This document shows, in pieces, positions 8,798 to 19,935 of a stretch of DNA of 64,000 bases. The notes under the pieces are model-generated. The model saw nothing but the letters and a program-made list of their open reading frames with translations. It ran no database searches and was not told the origin of the DNA. The stretch comes from Mycobacterium seoulense (GTDB taxonomy: Bacteria; Actinomycetota; Actinomycetes; Mycobacteriales; Mycobacteriaceae): assembly GCF_010731595.1 (NCBI RefSeq), contig NZ_AP022582.1, forward strand, positions 868,001-932,000, read 5' to 3'. The first letter of the stretch is position 1, and every line of letters starts with the position of its first letter. A program made the translations under genes and the position numbers.

Positions 8798-9607
8798 TCA
8801 GCCCAGGATCGGGAAACGTCGCTTGGCGGCCAGGTCCTTGAGCGCCTGCTGCATCACCGACCGCACGTGCTCGTCGACCTCGTCGACGTCCGGATCGTCG
8901 CCGAATTGGCCGGCGATGTCGATCGGTTCGAGCACCTGCGTGACGATCTTGGTGGGCAGCGGAAGGTTGGGCGGGATCACCGCACTGAAGCCGAAGGGGA
9001 AGCCGAACGACAGCGGCAGGATGGCGCTGCGCAGCAAGCGCTTCACCCCGAGCCGCTCGGCCAGCCAGGTCCCGCGTGACAGGTAGAGCTGCGTCTCCTG
9101 ACCGCCGATGGACACCGCGGGCACGATCGGGACGCCCGCCTCGATCGCGGTCCTGACGTATCCCTTGCGGCCGTTGAAGTCGATGACGTTCTCCGCGAGC
9201 GTGGGCCGGTACGCGTCGTAGTCACCGCCGGGGAAGACGATCACGACCCCGCCGGACCGCAGGGCTTGCGCCGCGTTCTCCCGGTTGGCCCGGATGTATC
9301 CGGTCCGCCGGAAGAAGTCCCCGGTGGGGCCGGTCATGAGAATGTCGTGGCTCAGCGTGTAGACCGGCCGGTCGTAGCCGAACTTCTCGTAGAAGTGGAC
9401 GCTGAAGATGGGGACGTCCATCGGGAACATGCCGCCGGAGTGGTTGCCGACGACCAGCGCCCCACCGGGCGGAAACGAACCCAGGCCGTGCACCTCCGAC
9501 CGGAAGTAGGCCTTCAGCGCCGGGCGCATCACGCCCATCAGGCGCTGGGTCAAGACGGGGTCGAACTTGCCGATGTCGCCGGCATCGGGGTGATCGTTGT
9601 CGGTCAC
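8798..9607 (-). CDS. Lysophospholipid/glycerolipid acyltransferase-like protein (Rv1428c-type)
   Basis: 269 residues from a GTG start preceded by GGGAGG. The frame stays open further upstream to 10000, but that part is a low-complexity arginine/proline stretch that overlaps the divergent gene, so the shorter start is used. It also agrees with the roughly 275 residues I recall for Rv1428c. The acyltransferase block VGNHSGGMFPMD supplies the histidine. The NHSGG...D spacing is that of the MGAT/DGAT2-like LPLAT branch, not classical HX4D. Later blocks are RENAAQALRSGGVVIVFPGGD and VPIVPAVSIGGQET. It begins the three-gene lipid operon with fadD12 and lipO, and probably uses an acyl-CoA to esterify a membrane lipid. 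Confidence 0.82.
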   Translation of the reverse strand: MTDNDHPDAGDIGKFDPVLTQRLMGVMRPALKAYFRSEVHGLGSFPPGGALVVGNHSGGMFPMDVPIFSVHFYEKFGYDRPVYTLSHDILMTGPTGDFFRRTGYIRANRENAAQALRSGGVVIVFPGGDYDAYRPTLAENVIDFNGRKGYVRTAIEAGVPIVPAVSIGGQETQLYLSRGTWLAERLGVKRLLRSAILPLSFGFPFGFSAVIPPNLPLPTKIVTQVLEPIDIAGQFGDDPDVDEVDEHVRSVMQQALKDLAAKRRFPILG

Positions 9608-9799
9608 GTTCCTCCCTTGACGCTCCCGCGAGGCCGCTTGAGGTATGAGGGGCCGCGTCGAATTCCTCGATGGTAGCGACCGGGGCGCGGCCGCCGTCAT
9701 GGTGTTTATCTCTTTACCCGTCTGCGGATATGGTGCCCGCCGGGTGCGGGCGCTATTGTTACGACGCCCTACGTGAAATCTCGAGAAGCGGGGAGACCG

Positions 9800-10267
9800 A
9801 TGGACGTTGCCGGTTTGTCCCACGAGCGCAGCACCCGCCCGGGCGTCGCGCGCGCTACGAGCTCTCGTGACCGACGCACCCTCCGGCCGCACACCGGCGT
9901 GGGCCGCCCTGAACCTCCCCGCCCCATTCAGGCCGCCGCGCCGTCCACCGGCCGGCTCGCGGCTGACGTTGATCCGGCCGCTCCGGATGCGGCCGACCAT
10001 CGCCAGGCCGACTACTTCCTTCGGGTGCTCTCGCAGAACCGCAGGCTCACCGCACAGCGGATCGACGACTACCAGAGGGCGATCGCCGCCGCGCAGGCCA
10101 ACGGCGACGTCGATACCGTCTCCAGCCTTCGGCGCATCGCCCGGATCGAGGAACAGGACCGGGACAACCTGGACCGCATGCTCGAGAAGCTGCGCAGCCG
10201 GTTCGGCCGCCGCACCCCCGGCCCGTCACCCGCCCACGCCCCGCGGCCGCGTTCCGCGGTCCGGTAG
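9800..10267 (+). CDS. Hypothetical protein with C-terminal helical/coiled-coil segment
   Basis: 155 residues from an ATG with GGGAG four bases upstream; an earlier in-frame ATG at 9773 lacks a ribosome site. The first 80 residues are basic and disordered-looking. Residues about 85-140 (DYFLRVLSQNRRLTAQRIDDY to NLDRMLEKLRSRF) form a charged amphipathic helix pair. A competing ORF in the next frame over the same bases is rich in S/T/P/R and reads like a GC-rich shadow, so this frame is preferred. It is divergent from the acyltransferase operon. I do not recognise a family and assign no function. Confidence 0.55.
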   Translation: MDVAGLSHERSTRPGVARATSSRDRRTLRPHTGVGRPEPPRPIQAAAPSTGRLAADVDPAAPDAADHRQADYFLRVLSQNRRLTAQRIDDYQRAIAAAQANGDVDTVSSLRRIARIEEQDRDNLDRMLEKLRSRFGRRTPGPSPAHAPRPRSAVR

Positions 10268-10421
10268 CCGCGACCGGCAGTAATTCGCCTGCTGCGCAGC
10301 GGTTTTCGTCGCTCGAGTGACCCCGAAAGGTGACGTGCCGCGGAATCGGCCACGCCAGCATCGCGGTGCCGATACATTTGACGGGCCAACTGGTTTCTTC
10401 CGACATCGAATGAGGCCGCCC

Positions 10422-12170
10422 ATGGGATTCATGGCACCGGAACTTCCGGACGTCGATCGCAAGACCTGGCCGACCTTGCCCCGGGCAACCCGCCTGCAAG
10501 TCGTGACCCGGCATTGGGCCGAACACGGCTTCGGAACCCCGTATGCGGTGTATCTGCTGTATCTGATCAAGATCGCCCTGTACGTGGCCGTGCCCGCGGC
10601 GATCATCTCGCTGACCCCCGGCCTCGGTGGCCTGGGCCGCATCGCCGACTGGTGGACCCAACCGATCGTGTACCAGAAGGTCGTCGTCTTCACCCTGCTG
10701 TTCGAGGTAACGGGCCTGGGCTGCGGATCGGGACCGTTGACCGGGCGGTTCATGCCGCCGATCGGAGGCATCCTTTACTGGTTGCGGCCCAACACTATTC
10801 GCTTGCCCGCCTGGCCCGGGAAGGTTCCGTTCACCAGCGGTGACACCCGCACCGTCTTCGACGTCGCCCTGTACGCGATCGTGTTGGCCGGCGGGGTGTG
10901 GGCGCTGTTGTCGCCCGGCCACGGCGGGCCGGTCACGGCCGCCGGCGACGTCGGCCTGATCGACCCGGTTCGGGTCATCCCGACGATCGTCGCGCTGGCG
11001 TTGTTGGGCCTGCGTGACAAGACCATCTTCCTGGCCGCCCGCGGCGAACACTATTGGCTGAAGCTGATCGTGTTCTTCTTCCCGTTCACCGATCAGGTGG
11101 CGGCGTTCAAGATCATCATGCTGTTGCTGTGGTGGGGCGCGGCGACGTCCAAGCTCAATCATCACTTCCCGTACGTGGTGTCGGTGATGACGAGCAACAA
11201 CGCGCTGTTGCGACCCAAGCTGTTCAACCGGGTCAAGCACATGCTCTACCTGGACCACGTCAACGACCTTCGTCCGTCCTGGTTGCCAAAGGTGATGGCC
11301 CACGTCGGCGGCACCACGGCGGAATTCGTGATTCCGACGGTTCTGGTCTTCTTCGCCGGCGATCACCCGTGGCGGTGGTTCCTCATCGCGTTCATGGTGG
11401 TCTTCCACCTCAACATCATTTCCAACCTCCCGATGGGAGTTCCGTTGGAATGGAACGTCTTCTTCATCTTCTCGCTGTTCTACCTGTTCGGGCACTACGG
11501 CTCGATCCGGGCCACCGACCTTCGCTCCCCGCTGCTGCTGGCCCTCGTGATCCTCGCGGCGGCGGTCGTGATCGCGGGAAACATGTTCCCCGAGAAGATT
11601 TCGTTCCTTCCCGCGATGCGGTACTACGCCGGCAACTGGGCCTCGAGCGTGTGGTGTTTCCGTGCCGGCGCCGAGGAAAAGGTCGATGCCGACATCGTCA
11701 AGAGCTCCGCGCTCGTCGTCAATCAGCTGGCCAGGCTCTATGATCCGGAAACCGCCGAGATCATGGCGGACAAGACGGCCGCATTCCGCGCCATGCACGC
11801 GCACGGCCGCGCCCTCAACGCCCTGCTGCCCCGCGCGATCGACGACGAAGCCAACTACAAGATCCGTGAGGGCGAAATCGTCGCCGGGCCCCTGGTCGGG
11901 TGGAACTTCGGCGAAGGCCACCTGCACAACGAGCAGCTACTCGAAGCGGTGCAGCGGCGTTGCCACTTCGAGGACGGCGATCTTCGCGTCATCGTTCTCG
12001 AAGGGCAACCGATCCACATTCAACAGCAGCGGTACCGCATCCTCGACGCCAAGACCGGCCTGATCGAAGAAGGCTATGTCGACGTCAAGGACATGCTGAC
12101 CCGTCAGCCGTGGCCGGAGCCGGGCGACGAGTTCCCCGTCCACGTCACGACGCAACGCCGTGCGCCATGA
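10422..12170 (+). CDS. DUF3556 polytopic membrane protein (Rv1431-like)
   Basis: 582 residues. The N-terminal 400 residues contain about nine hydrophobic helices (for example YAVYLLYLIKIALYVAVPA, VVVFTLLFEVTGLGCG and FIFSLFYLFGHYG). A soluble C-terminal domain of about 180 residues follows, rich in charged residues. The start is the ATG with GAGG six bases upstream; an open frame extends 35 codons further without homologous-looking sequence. The next gene, an FAD amine-oxidase/desaturase-like enzyme, starts inside this stop (ATGA), and the same pair occurs in M. tuberculosis (Rv1431-Rv1432). A membrane partner or lipid substrate platform for that oxidoreductase is a reasonable inference; no biochemical role is known to me. 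Confidence 0.82.
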   Translation: MGFMAPELPDVDRKTWPTLPRATRLQVVTRHWAEHGFGTPYAVYLLYLIKIALYVAVPAAIISLTPGLGGLGRIADWWTQPIVYQKVVVFTLLFEVTGLGCGSGPLTGRFMPPIGGILYWLRPNTIRLPAWPGKVPFTSGDTRTVFDVALYAIVLAGGVWALLSPGHGGPVTAAGDVGLIDPVRVIPTIVALALLGLRDKTIFLAARGEHYWLKLIVFFFPFTDQVAAFKIIMLLLWWGAATSKLNHHFPYVVSVMTSNNALLRPKLFNRVKHMLYLDHVNDLRPSWLPKVMAHVGGTTAEFVIPTVLVFFAGDHPWRWFLIAFMVVFHLNIISNLPMGVPLEWNVFFIFSLFYLFGHYGSIRATDLRSPLLLALVILAAAVVIAGNMFPEKISFLPAMRYYAGNWASSVWCFRAGAEEKVDADIVKSSALVVNQLARLYDPETAEIMADKTAAFRAMHAHGRALNALLPRAIDDEANYKIREGEIVAGPLVGWNFGEGHLHNEQLLEAVQRRCHFEDGDLRVIVLEGQPIHIQQQRYRILDAKTGLIEEGYVDVKDMLTRQPWPEPGDEFPVHVTTQRRAP

Positions 12171-13594
12171 CCAGGGCTGTGGTGGTCGGCGCCGGGCCCA
12201 ACGGCCTGGCCGCGGCGATCCACCTGGCCCGCAACGGAGTCGACGTCCAGGTGCTCGAGGCGAGCGACACCGTCGGCGGGGGAGCCCGCTCGGGCGAACT
12301 GACGATGCCCGGGGTCATCCACGACCACTGCTCGGCGTTTCACCCGCTGGGTGTCGGTTCGCCGTTGTGGAAGCAGATCGACCTGCAGCGCTACGGGCTG
12401 CAGTGGAAGTGGCCGGAGGTCGACTGCGCACACCCGCTCGACGACGGCACCGCCGGCGTGCTCTACCAGTCGATCGATGAGACGGTGGCCGGCATGGGGC
12501 CCGACGGCGGCCGGTGGCGGCGGGCGATAGGGGACCTGGCGGCGGGATTCGACGAGCTGGCCGAGGATCTGCTGGGCCCGGTGCTGGGCGTCCCGCGTCA
12601 CCCGATTCGCCTGGCCGGCTTCGGGCCGCGTGCGCTGTTGCCGGCCACCACCATGGCCCGCTGGTTTCGCACCGAGCAGGCCCGCGCGTTGTTCGGCGGG
12701 TCCGCCGCGCACATCTACACCCGGCTGGACCGGCCGCTCACCGCGTCCCTGGGGCTGATGATCCTGGCCAGCGGTCACCGCTACGGCTGGCCCGTCGCAC
12801 AAGGGGGCTCCGGGTCGATCAGCCGGGCGCTGGCCGCCGCCCTCGCCGAGCACGGCGGCGCCGTGACCACCGGGGTGCGGGTCGCCAGCCGCAAAGACAT
12901 CCCGGACGCCGACATCGTCATGCTCGACCTCAGCCCGGCCGCGGCGCTCGCCCTCTACGGCGACGCCATGCCGGGCCGGATCAGGCGGTCGTATCGGCGC
13001 TATCGGGAGGGGTCGTCGGCGTTCAAGGTCGACTTCGCCATCGAGGGCGACATCCCCTGGACCAACCCTGACTGCGGCCGGGCCGGCACCGTGCACCTCG
13101 GCGGCACGTTCGCCGAGGTCGCGGACACCGAACGTCAACGCGCACAGGGCAAGATGGCCGACCGGCCCTTCGTGCTGCTCGGGCAGCAGTACCTGTGCGA
13201 CCCGTCGCGCTCGGCCGGCGGCATCAACCCGATCTGGGCGTACGCGCACGTGCCGTTCGGCTACGACGGCGACGCGACCGCTGCCGTCGTCGCCCAGATC
13301 GAGCGGTTCGCGCCGGGGTTCTCCGGGCGCGTCCTCGCGACGGTCAGCAAGGGGCCCGCCGAACTGCAGGCCTACAACGCCAACTTCATCGGCGGCGACA
13401 TCATCGGCGGTGCCAACGACGGGCTGCAGGTGATCTTCCGTCCCCGCATCGCCGTCGATCCCTATGCCGTCGGCGTGCCGGGCGTCTACCTGTGTTCGCA
13501 GTCCACGCCGCCGGGGGCCGGCATCCACGGGCTGTGCGGTTACCACGCGGCCGAGTCGGCGCTGAAGTGGCTGAAGAAGACGCGCCGCGACTGA
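12167..13594 (+). CDS. FAD-dependent oxidoreductase, phytoene desaturase/amine oxidase-like (Rv1432-like)
   Basis: 475 residues. The N-terminus is a dinucleotide-binding fold, VVVGAGPNGLAAAIHLARNG, followed by the FAD ribose-binding Glu in VLEASDTVGGGARS. The C-terminus has the flavin-contact segment PGVYLCSQSTPPGAGIHGLCG typical of CrtI/amine-oxidase proteins. ATG overlaps the stop of the DUF3556 membrane protein, so the two are translationally coupled. Carotenoid biosynthesis genes are not nearby, so the substrate is probably another membrane lipid or isoprenoid; this is inference. Confidence 0.85.
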   Translation: MTRAVVVGAGPNGLAAAIHLARNGVDVQVLEASDTVGGGARSGELTMPGVIHDHCSAFHPLGVGSPLWKQIDLQRYGLQWKWPEVDCAHPLDDGTAGVLYQSIDETVAGMGPDGGRWRRAIGDLAAGFDELAEDLLGPVLGVPRHPIRLAGFGPRALLPATTMARWFRTEQARALFGGSAAHIYTRLDRPLTASLGLMILASGHRYGWPVAQGGSGSISRALAAALAEHGGAVTTGVRVASRKDIPDADIVMLDLSPAAALALYGDAMPGRIRRSYRRYREGSSAFKVDFAIEGDIPWTNPDCGRAGTVHLGGTFAEVADTERQRAQGKMADRPFVLLGQQYLCDPSRSAGGINPIWAYAHVPFGYDGDATAAVVAQIERFAPGFSGRVLATVSKGPAELQAYNANFIGGDIIGGANDGLQVIFRPRIAVDPYAVGVPGVYLCSQSTPPGAGIHGLCGYHAAESALKWLKKTRRD

Positions 13595-13647
13595 CGTCAC
13601 ACTGGGCGCGGGAACCGGGGCGGCAACCGCGCATGCTGCTCATCTAG

Positions 13648-14730
<1,083 letters not shown>

Positions 14731-14742
14731 GTTCAAGCAGTC

Positions 14743-15993
14743 GTGACGATTCCCACTCTGAAAGACCTGCTGGCCCAAGGGGTTTCGGGCCGGGGCGTGC
14801 TGGTGCGCTCCGACCTGAACGTCCCGCTCGACGACGAAGGCGCGATCACCGACCCGGGCCGGATCACCGCGTCGGTGCCGACGTTGCGGGCGCTGGTCGA
14901 CGCCGGCGCCAAGGTGGTGGTCACCGCGCACCTCGGCCGGCCGAAGAACGGACCCGACCCGAAGTTGTCGCTGGCGCCGGTCGCCGCGGCGCTCGGCGAG
15001 CACCTCGGCCGGCACGTGCAGCTGGCCGGCTCCGATCGTTCCCGAGTCGTGGGCGGCGATGCCCTGGCCCGTGCCGAGGGGCTGACGGACGGCGACGTCC
15101 TGCTGCTGGAGAACATCCGCTTCGATCCGCGCGAAACCAGCAAGGACGACGGCGAGCGGCTCGCCCTGGCCCGTGAACTCGCCGAATTGGTCTCGCCCGG
15201 AGGGGCTTTCGTCTCCGATGGGTTCGGGGTGGTGCACCGCAAGCAGGCCTCGGTGTACGACGTGGCCACGCTGCTGCCGCACTACGCCGGCACGCTGGTG
15301 GCCGACGAGATCCGCGTGCTCGAGCAGCTGACCAGCTCCACCGAGCGCCCCTACGCGGTGGTGCTCGGCGGGTCGAAGGTCTCCGACAAGCTCGGCGTCA
15401 TCGAATCGCTGGCGACCAAGGCCGACAGCATCGTGATCGGTGGCGGCATGTGCTTCACCTTCCTTGCGGCGCAAGGGTTTCCGGTGGGCAAGTCGCTGCT
15501 GGAAGAAGAGATGGTCGACACCTGTCGCCGGCTGCTGGACACCTATGTCGACGTGCTGCGGCTTCCGGTGGACATCGTGGTGGCCGAGAAGTTCGCCGCC
15601 GACTCGCCGCCGCAGACGGTCGCGGCCGACGCCATCCCGGACGCCCTGATCGGGCTGGACATCGGCCCGGGATCGGTCAAACGCTTTGCGGCCCTGCTGT
15701 CCAACGCCGAGACCATCTTCTGGAACGGCCCGATGGGCGTGTTCGAGTTCCCGGAGTTCGCCGCGGGCACCAGGGGCGTCGCCGAGGCCATCGCGGCGGC
15801 GACCGGCAAGGGCGCGTTCAGTGTGGTGGGCGGCGGCGACTCCGCGGCCGCGGTGCGCGCCCTGGGCATCCCGGAGGGCGACTTCTCGCACATTTCCACC
15901 GGCGGCGGCGCGTCGCTGGAATACCTCGAGGGCAAGACGCTGCCGGGCATCGAGGTGCTCGGGGAGCCGCAACCAGGTGGAGGAGACGCGTGA
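14743..15993 (+). CDS. pgk: Phosphoglycerate kinase
   Basis: 416 residues from a GTG start. It transfers phosphate from 1,3-bisphosphoglycerate to ADP. Visible are the substrate-binding signature [12 protein letters not shown], the domain with [15 protein letters not shown], the hinge [13 protein letters not shown] and the nucleotide-binding GGGDSAAAV. The last bases overlap the tpiA start (GTGA), coupling translation of consecutive glycolytic enzymes. No unusual residues seen. Confidence 0.98.
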   Translation: MTIPTLKDLLAQGVSGRGVLVRSDLNVPLDDEGAITDPGRITASVPTLRALVDAGAKVVVTAHLGRPKNGPDPKLSLAPVAAALGEHLGRHVQLAGSDRSRVVGGDALARAEGLTDGDVLLLENIRFDPRETSKDDGERLALARELAELVSPGGAFVSDGFGVVHRKQASVYDVATLLPHYAGTLVADEIRVLEQLTSSTERPYAVVLGGSKVSDKLGVIESLATKADSIVIGGGMCFTFLAAQGFPVGKSLLEEEMVDTCRRLLDTYVDVLRLPVDIVVAEKFAADSPPQTVAADAIPDALIGLDIGPGSVKRFAALLSNAETIFWNGPMGVFEFPEFAAGTRGVAEAIAAATGKGAFSVVGGGDSAAAVRALGIPEGDFSHISTGGGASLEYLEGKTLPGIEVLGEPQPGGGDA

Positions 15994-16775
15994 GCCGTAA
16001 GCCGCTGATCGCCGGCAACTGGAAGATGAACCTCAATCACTTCGAGGCGATCGCGCTGGTCCAGAAGATCGCGTTCGCGCTGCCGGACAAGTACTACGAC
16101 AAGGTCGACGTCACGGTCTTGCCGCCGTTCACCGACCTGCGCAGCGTGCAGACCCTGGTCGACGGCGACAAGCTGCGGCTGACCTACGGCGGCCAGGACC
16201 TGTCGCCGCACGACTCGGGCGCCTACACCGGTGACACCAGCGGCACGTTCCTGGCCAAGCTGGGGTGCAGCTTCGTCGTGGTCGGGCACTCCGAGCGGCG
16301 CACCTACCACCACGAGGACGACGCCCTGGTCGCCGCCAAGGCCGCCGCGGCCCTCAAGCACGAGCTGACCCCGATCGTGTGCATCGGCGAGCACCTCGAG
16401 GTTCGCGAGGCCGGCAATCACGTCGAGCACAACGTGGAGCAGCTGCGCGGGTCGCTGGCCGGCCTGTCCGCCGAGCAGATCGGCACCGTCGTCGTCGCCT
16501 ACGAGCCGGTCTGGGCCATCGGCACCGGACGCGTCGCCAGCGCCGCCGACGCGCAGGAGGTGTGCGCCGCGATCCGCGCGGAGCTCGCCTCGCTGGCGTC
16601 GCCGCAGGTCGCCGACGCCGTGCGGGTGCTCTACGGCGGCTCGGTCAACGCCAAGAACATCGGCGAACTCATCGCCCGCGACGACATCGACGGGGCACTG
16701 GTCGGTGGGGCGTCCCTGGACGGTGAGCAGTTCGCGACGCTGGCGGCGATCGCGGCCGGCGGGCCACTTCCCTAG
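15990..16775 (+). CDS. tpiA: Triosephosphate isomerase
   Basis: 261 residues, the same length as the M. tuberculosis enzyme, from a GTG that shares bases with the pgk stop. It interconverts dihydroxyacetone phosphate and glyceraldehyde-3-phosphate. The N-terminal lysine lies in AGNWKMN, the catalytic histidine in VVGHSERR, the catalytic glutamate loop in [15 protein letters not shown] and the phosphate-binding end in [13 protein letters not shown]. The upstream in-frame open region is the antisense-like shadow within pgk and is not coding. Confidence 0.98.
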   Translation: MSRKPLIAGNWKMNLNHFEAIALVQKIAFALPDKYYDKVDVTVLPPFTDLRSVQTLVDGDKLRLTYGGQDLSPHDSGAYTGDTSGTFLAKLGCSFVVVGHSERRTYHHEDDALVAAKAAAALKHELTPIVCIGEHLEVREAGNHVEHNVEQLRGSLAGLSAEQIGTVVVAYEPVWAIGTGRVASAADAQEVCAAIRAELASLASPQVADAVRVLYGGSVNAKNIGELIARDDIDGALVGGASLDGEQFATLAAIAAGGPLP

Positions 16776-16832
16776 GGCCTCCCGTGGGGTGATGTCCCGG
16801 CACCCGGGCGCCAACCGGTAGGCTTTTGCGTC

Positions 16833-17066
16833 ATGGAGTTGGCCCTGCAGATCACCCTGGTGGTCACCAGCGTGCTGGTGGTGTTGCTGGTGCTGCTGCA
16901 CCGCGCCAAGGGTGGCGGCCTGTCGACGCTGTTCGGCGGCGGTGTGCAGTCCAGCCTGTCCGGCTCGACGGTGGTGGAGAAGAACCTGGACCGGTTGACG
17001 CTGTTCATCACCGGCATCTGGCTGGTGTCCATCATCGGGATCGCCCTGCTGATCAAGTACCGGTGA
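16833..17066 (+). CDS. secG: Preprotein translocase subunit SecG
   Basis: 77 residues, two membrane helices (LALQITLVVTSVLVVLLVLL and LFITGIWLVSIIGIALLI) flanking the conserved cytoplasmic loop HRAKGGGLSTLFGGG. SecG is the small auxiliary subunit of the SecYEG channel. It lies 57 bases after tpiA and 45 bases before ppc, its usual mycobacterial position. The size equals that recalled for Rv1440. Confidence 0.95.
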   Translation: MELALQITLVVTSVLVVLLVLLHRAKGGGLSTLFGGGVQSSLSGSTVVEKNLDRLTLFITGIWLVSIIGIALLIKYR

Positions 17067-17111
17067 CCTGTCGGCGGGCGGACCACGTGATCCGCACCGA
17101 TACTGGGACGC

Positions 17112-19919
17112 ATGGTTGACGTTTCCGACATCGCGCTGGAGCCGATCGGCGCCGTGCAACGGACGCTGGTCGGTCGCGAGGCCACCGAGCCCATGCGCGC
17201 CGACATCCGGCTGCTGGGCGCCATCCTCGGCGACACCGTGCGCGAACAGAACGGCGACGAGGTTTTCGACCTCGTGGAACGCGCCCGGGTGGAGTCGTTT
17301 CGGGTGCGCCGCTCGGAGATCGACCGGGCCGAACTGGCGCGGATGTTCGACGGCATCGACATTCACCGAGCGATTCCGGTCATCCGCGCGTTCAGCCATT
17401 TCGCGCTGCTGGCCAACGTGGCCGAGGACATCCACCGGGAGCGCCGCCGTGCCATCCACGTCGCCGCCGGCGAGCCGCCGCAGGCCAGCAGCCTAGCCGC
17501 CACCTACGCGAAACTCGATGGCGCCGAACTCGATTCGGCCACGGTGGCCGAAGCGCTGCGGGGGGCCCTGATCTCCCCGGTGATCACCGCCCACCCCACC
17601 GAAACCAGGCGGCGCACCGTCTTCGTCACCCAGCACCGGATCACCCAGCTGATGCGGTTGCACGCGGAGGGGCACACCGAAACCGACGACGGGCGCAACA
17701 TCGAGCGCGAGTTGCGCCGCCAGGTCCTCACCCTGTGGCAGACCGCGCTGATCCGGTTGTCCCGGCTGCAGATCACCGACGAGATCGAGGTGGGGCTGCG
17801 CTACTACGCCGCCGCGTTCTTCCAGGTCATGCCGCAGGTCAACGCCGAGGTCCGGGAAGCGTTGCGGACGCGGTGGCCCGACACCGATCTGCTCGCCGCG
17901 CCGATCCTGCGGCCCGGTTCCTGGATCGGCGGCGACCGCGACGGCAATCCGAACGTGACGGGCGATGTCGTGCGCCAGGCCACCGGCAGCGCCGCGTTCA
18001 CCGCGCTGTCGCATTACCTGGAAGAACTCACCGCCCTCGAGCAGGACCTGTCGATGTCGGCCCGCCTCGTGCCGGTCACGCCCGGGCTGGCCGAACTGGC
18101 CGAGGGCTGCGGCGAGCAGGCCCGCGCCGACGAGCCCTATCGCCGGGCGGTGCGGGTGATCCGCGCCCGGCTCACGGCGACGGGCGCCCAGATCCTGGAC
18201 CGCCGGCCCCAGCACGAGCTGGACCTCGGGCTGGCACCGTATTCCGCCCCGGCCGAATTGGAATCCGACCTCGACACGATCGACGAGTCCCTGCGCGCGC
18301 ACGGCAGCGCGCTGCTGGCCGACGACCGCCTGGCCCTGCTGCGAGAAGGCGTGAGCGTCTTCGGGTTTCACCTCAGCGGTCTGGACATGCGGCAGAACTC
18401 CGACGTCCACGAAGAGGTGGTGGGGGAGCTGTTGGCGTGGGCCGGGGTGCACCCCGACTACGGCTCGCTGCCCGAGGACGACCGGGTCGCGCTGCTGGCG
18501 GGCGAACTGGGCACCCGGCGTCCACTCGTCGGCGACCGCGGGCAACTTTCGGAGCTGGCCCGCAAGGAGCTCGAGGTCGTCAGCGCCGCGGCGCACGCCG
18601 TCGGCCGCTACGGCCCGGCCGCCGTCCCGAACTACGTCATCTCCATGTGCCGCTCGGTGTCCGACGTCCTGGAGGTGGCGATCCTGCTCAAGGAGTGCGG
18701 GCTGCTGGATGCTTCCGGGCCCGAACCCTACTGTCCGGTCGCCATCTCGCCGCTGTTCGAGACGATCGACGATCTGCACCACGGCGCGGCGATCCTGGAC
18801 GCGATGCTCGAGCTGCCCGTGTACCGGACGGTCGTCGACGCGCAGGGCGGGCGTCAGGAGGTGATGCTCGGCTACTCCGACTCGAACAAGGACGGCGGCT
18901 ACCTGGCCTCCAGCTGGGCGGTCTATCGCGCCGAGCTGGCCCTGGTGGAGGTGGCGCGCAAGAACGGAATTCGGTTGCGGCTCTTCCACGGTCGCGGCGG
19001 CACCGTCGGGCGCGGCGGTGGACCGAGCTATCAGGCCATCCTGGCGCAACCGCCGGGCGCGGTGAACGGCTCGCTGCGCCTCACCGAGCAGGGCGAGGTG
19101 ATCGCCGCCAAGTACGCCGAACCGCAGGCCGCCCGGCGCAACCTGGAAAGCTTGGTGGCGGCCACGCTGGAGTCGACGCTGCTCGACGTCGAGGGCCTGG
19201 GCGACGCGGCGGAGCCGGCCTACGCCGTGCTCGACGAGGTGGCCACCCTGGCGCAGCGCGCCTACGCCGAATTGGTGCACGACACACCGGGTTTCGTCGA
19301 CTACTTCATGGCCTCCACGCCGGTCAGCGAGATCGGTTCGCTGAACATCGGCAGCCGCCCGACCTCACGCAAACCCACGTCGTCGATCTCGGACCTGCGC
19401 GCCATCCCCTGGGTGCTGGCGTGGAGCCAGTCGCGGGTCATGCTGCCGGGCTGGTACGGCACCGGGTCGGCGTTCGAGCAGTGGATCGCGGCGGGACCCG
19501 AAAGCGAAGACGAGCGGGTGGAGACCCTGCACGAGCTCTACCAGCGGTGGCCGTTCTTCCGCAGCGTGCTGTCCAACATGGCGCAGGTGCTGGCCAAGAG
19601 CGACCTCGGCCTGGCGGCCCGCTACGCCGGGCTGGTCGCGGACGAGGAGCTGCGGGACCGGGTGTTCGACAAGATCGTCGACGAGCACCGGCGAACCATC
19701 GCGATGCACAAGCTCATCACCGGTCACGACGACCTGCTCGCCGACAACCCCGCGCTGGCGCGCTCGGTGTTCAACCGGTTCCCCTACCTGGAGCCGCTGA
19801 ACCATTTGCAGGTGGAGTTGCTGCGCCGCTACCGCTCCGGCGACGACGACGAACTGGTGCAGCGCGGCATCCTGCTGACCATGAACGGATTGGCGAGCGC
19901 GTTACGTAACAGCGGCTGA
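17112..19919 (+). CDS. ppc: Phosphoenolpyruvate carboxylase
   Basis: 935-residue cytosolic enzyme making oxaloacetate from PEP and bicarbonate, the anaplerotic feed of the TCA cycle. Signatures: catalytic His in [29 protein letters not shown], the glycine-rich [19 protein letters not shown], and [10 protein letters not shown]. Length is normal. Located directly downstream of the triose-phosphate genes and secG. M. tuberculosis, to my knowledge, has no ppc and uses other anaplerotic enzymes, so its presence here points to M. avium/M. leprae-like gene content. A pair of long ORFs in other frames are shadows. Confidence 0.97.
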   Translation: MVDVSDIALEPIGAVQRTLVGREATEPMRADIRLLGAILGDTVREQNGDEVFDLVERARVESFRVRRSEIDRAELARMFDGIDIHRAIPVIRAFSHFALLANVAEDIHRERRRAIHVAAGEPPQASSLAATYAKLDGAELDSATVAEALRGALISPVITAHPTETRRRTVFVTQHRITQLMRLHAEGHTETDDGRNIERELRRQVLTLWQTALIRLSRLQITDEIEVGLRYYAAAFFQVMPQVNAEVREALRTRWPDTDLLAAPILRPGSWIGGDRDGNPNVTGDVVRQATGSAAFTALSHYLEELTALEQDLSMSARLVPVTPGLAELAEGCGEQARADEPYRRAVRVIRARLTATGAQILDRRPQHELDLGLAPYSAPAELESDLDTIDESLRAHGSALLADDRLALLREGVSVFGFHLSGLDMRQNSDVHEEVVGELLAWAGVHPDYGSLPEDDRVALLAGELGTRRPLVGDRGQLSELARKELEVVSAAAHAVGRYGPAAVPNYVISMCRSVSDVLEVAILLKECGLLDASGPEPYCPVAISPLFETIDDLHHGAAILDAMLELPVYRTVVDAQGGRQEVMLGYSDSNKDGGYLASSWAVYRAELALVEVARKNGIRLRLFHGRGGTVGRGGGPSYQAILAQPPGAVNGSLRLTEQGEVIAAKYAEPQAARRNLESLVAATLESTLLDVEGLGDAAEPAYAVLDEVATLAQRAYAELVHDTPGFVDYFMASTPVSEIGSLNIGSRPTSRKPTSSISDLRAIPWVLAWSQSRVMLPGWYGTGSAFEQWIAAGPESEDERVETLHELYQRWPFFRSVLSNMAQVLAKSDLGLAARYAGLVADEELRDRVFDKIVDEHRRTIAMHKLITGHDDLLADNPALARSVFNRFPYLEPLNHLQVELLRRYRSGDDDELVQRGILLTMNGLASALRNSG

Positions 19920-19935
19920 CGGGCATTCGTAAGCC

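Noticed and set aside
9807..10283. Alternative 158-residue ORF overlapping the coiled-coil protein
   Set aside because: Ser/Thr/Pro/Arg-rich without secondary-structure pattern; the neighbouring frame has a ribosome site and a helix-forming region.
10047..11927. 626-residue minus-strand ORF opposite the DUF3556 gene
   Set aside because: Glu/Gln/Asp/His-rich shadow of a membrane-protein frame; no motif.
15543..19280. Two minus-strand ORFs of about 600 residues opposite tpiA and ppc
   Set aside because: Antisense to conserved enzymes and with shadow composition; they also run opposite to operon direction.
19900..19912. Palindrome GTTACGTAAC at the end of ppc
   Set aside because: It lies in coding sequence, is only ten bases long, and has no link to the 59.6/60.5 kb palindromes.
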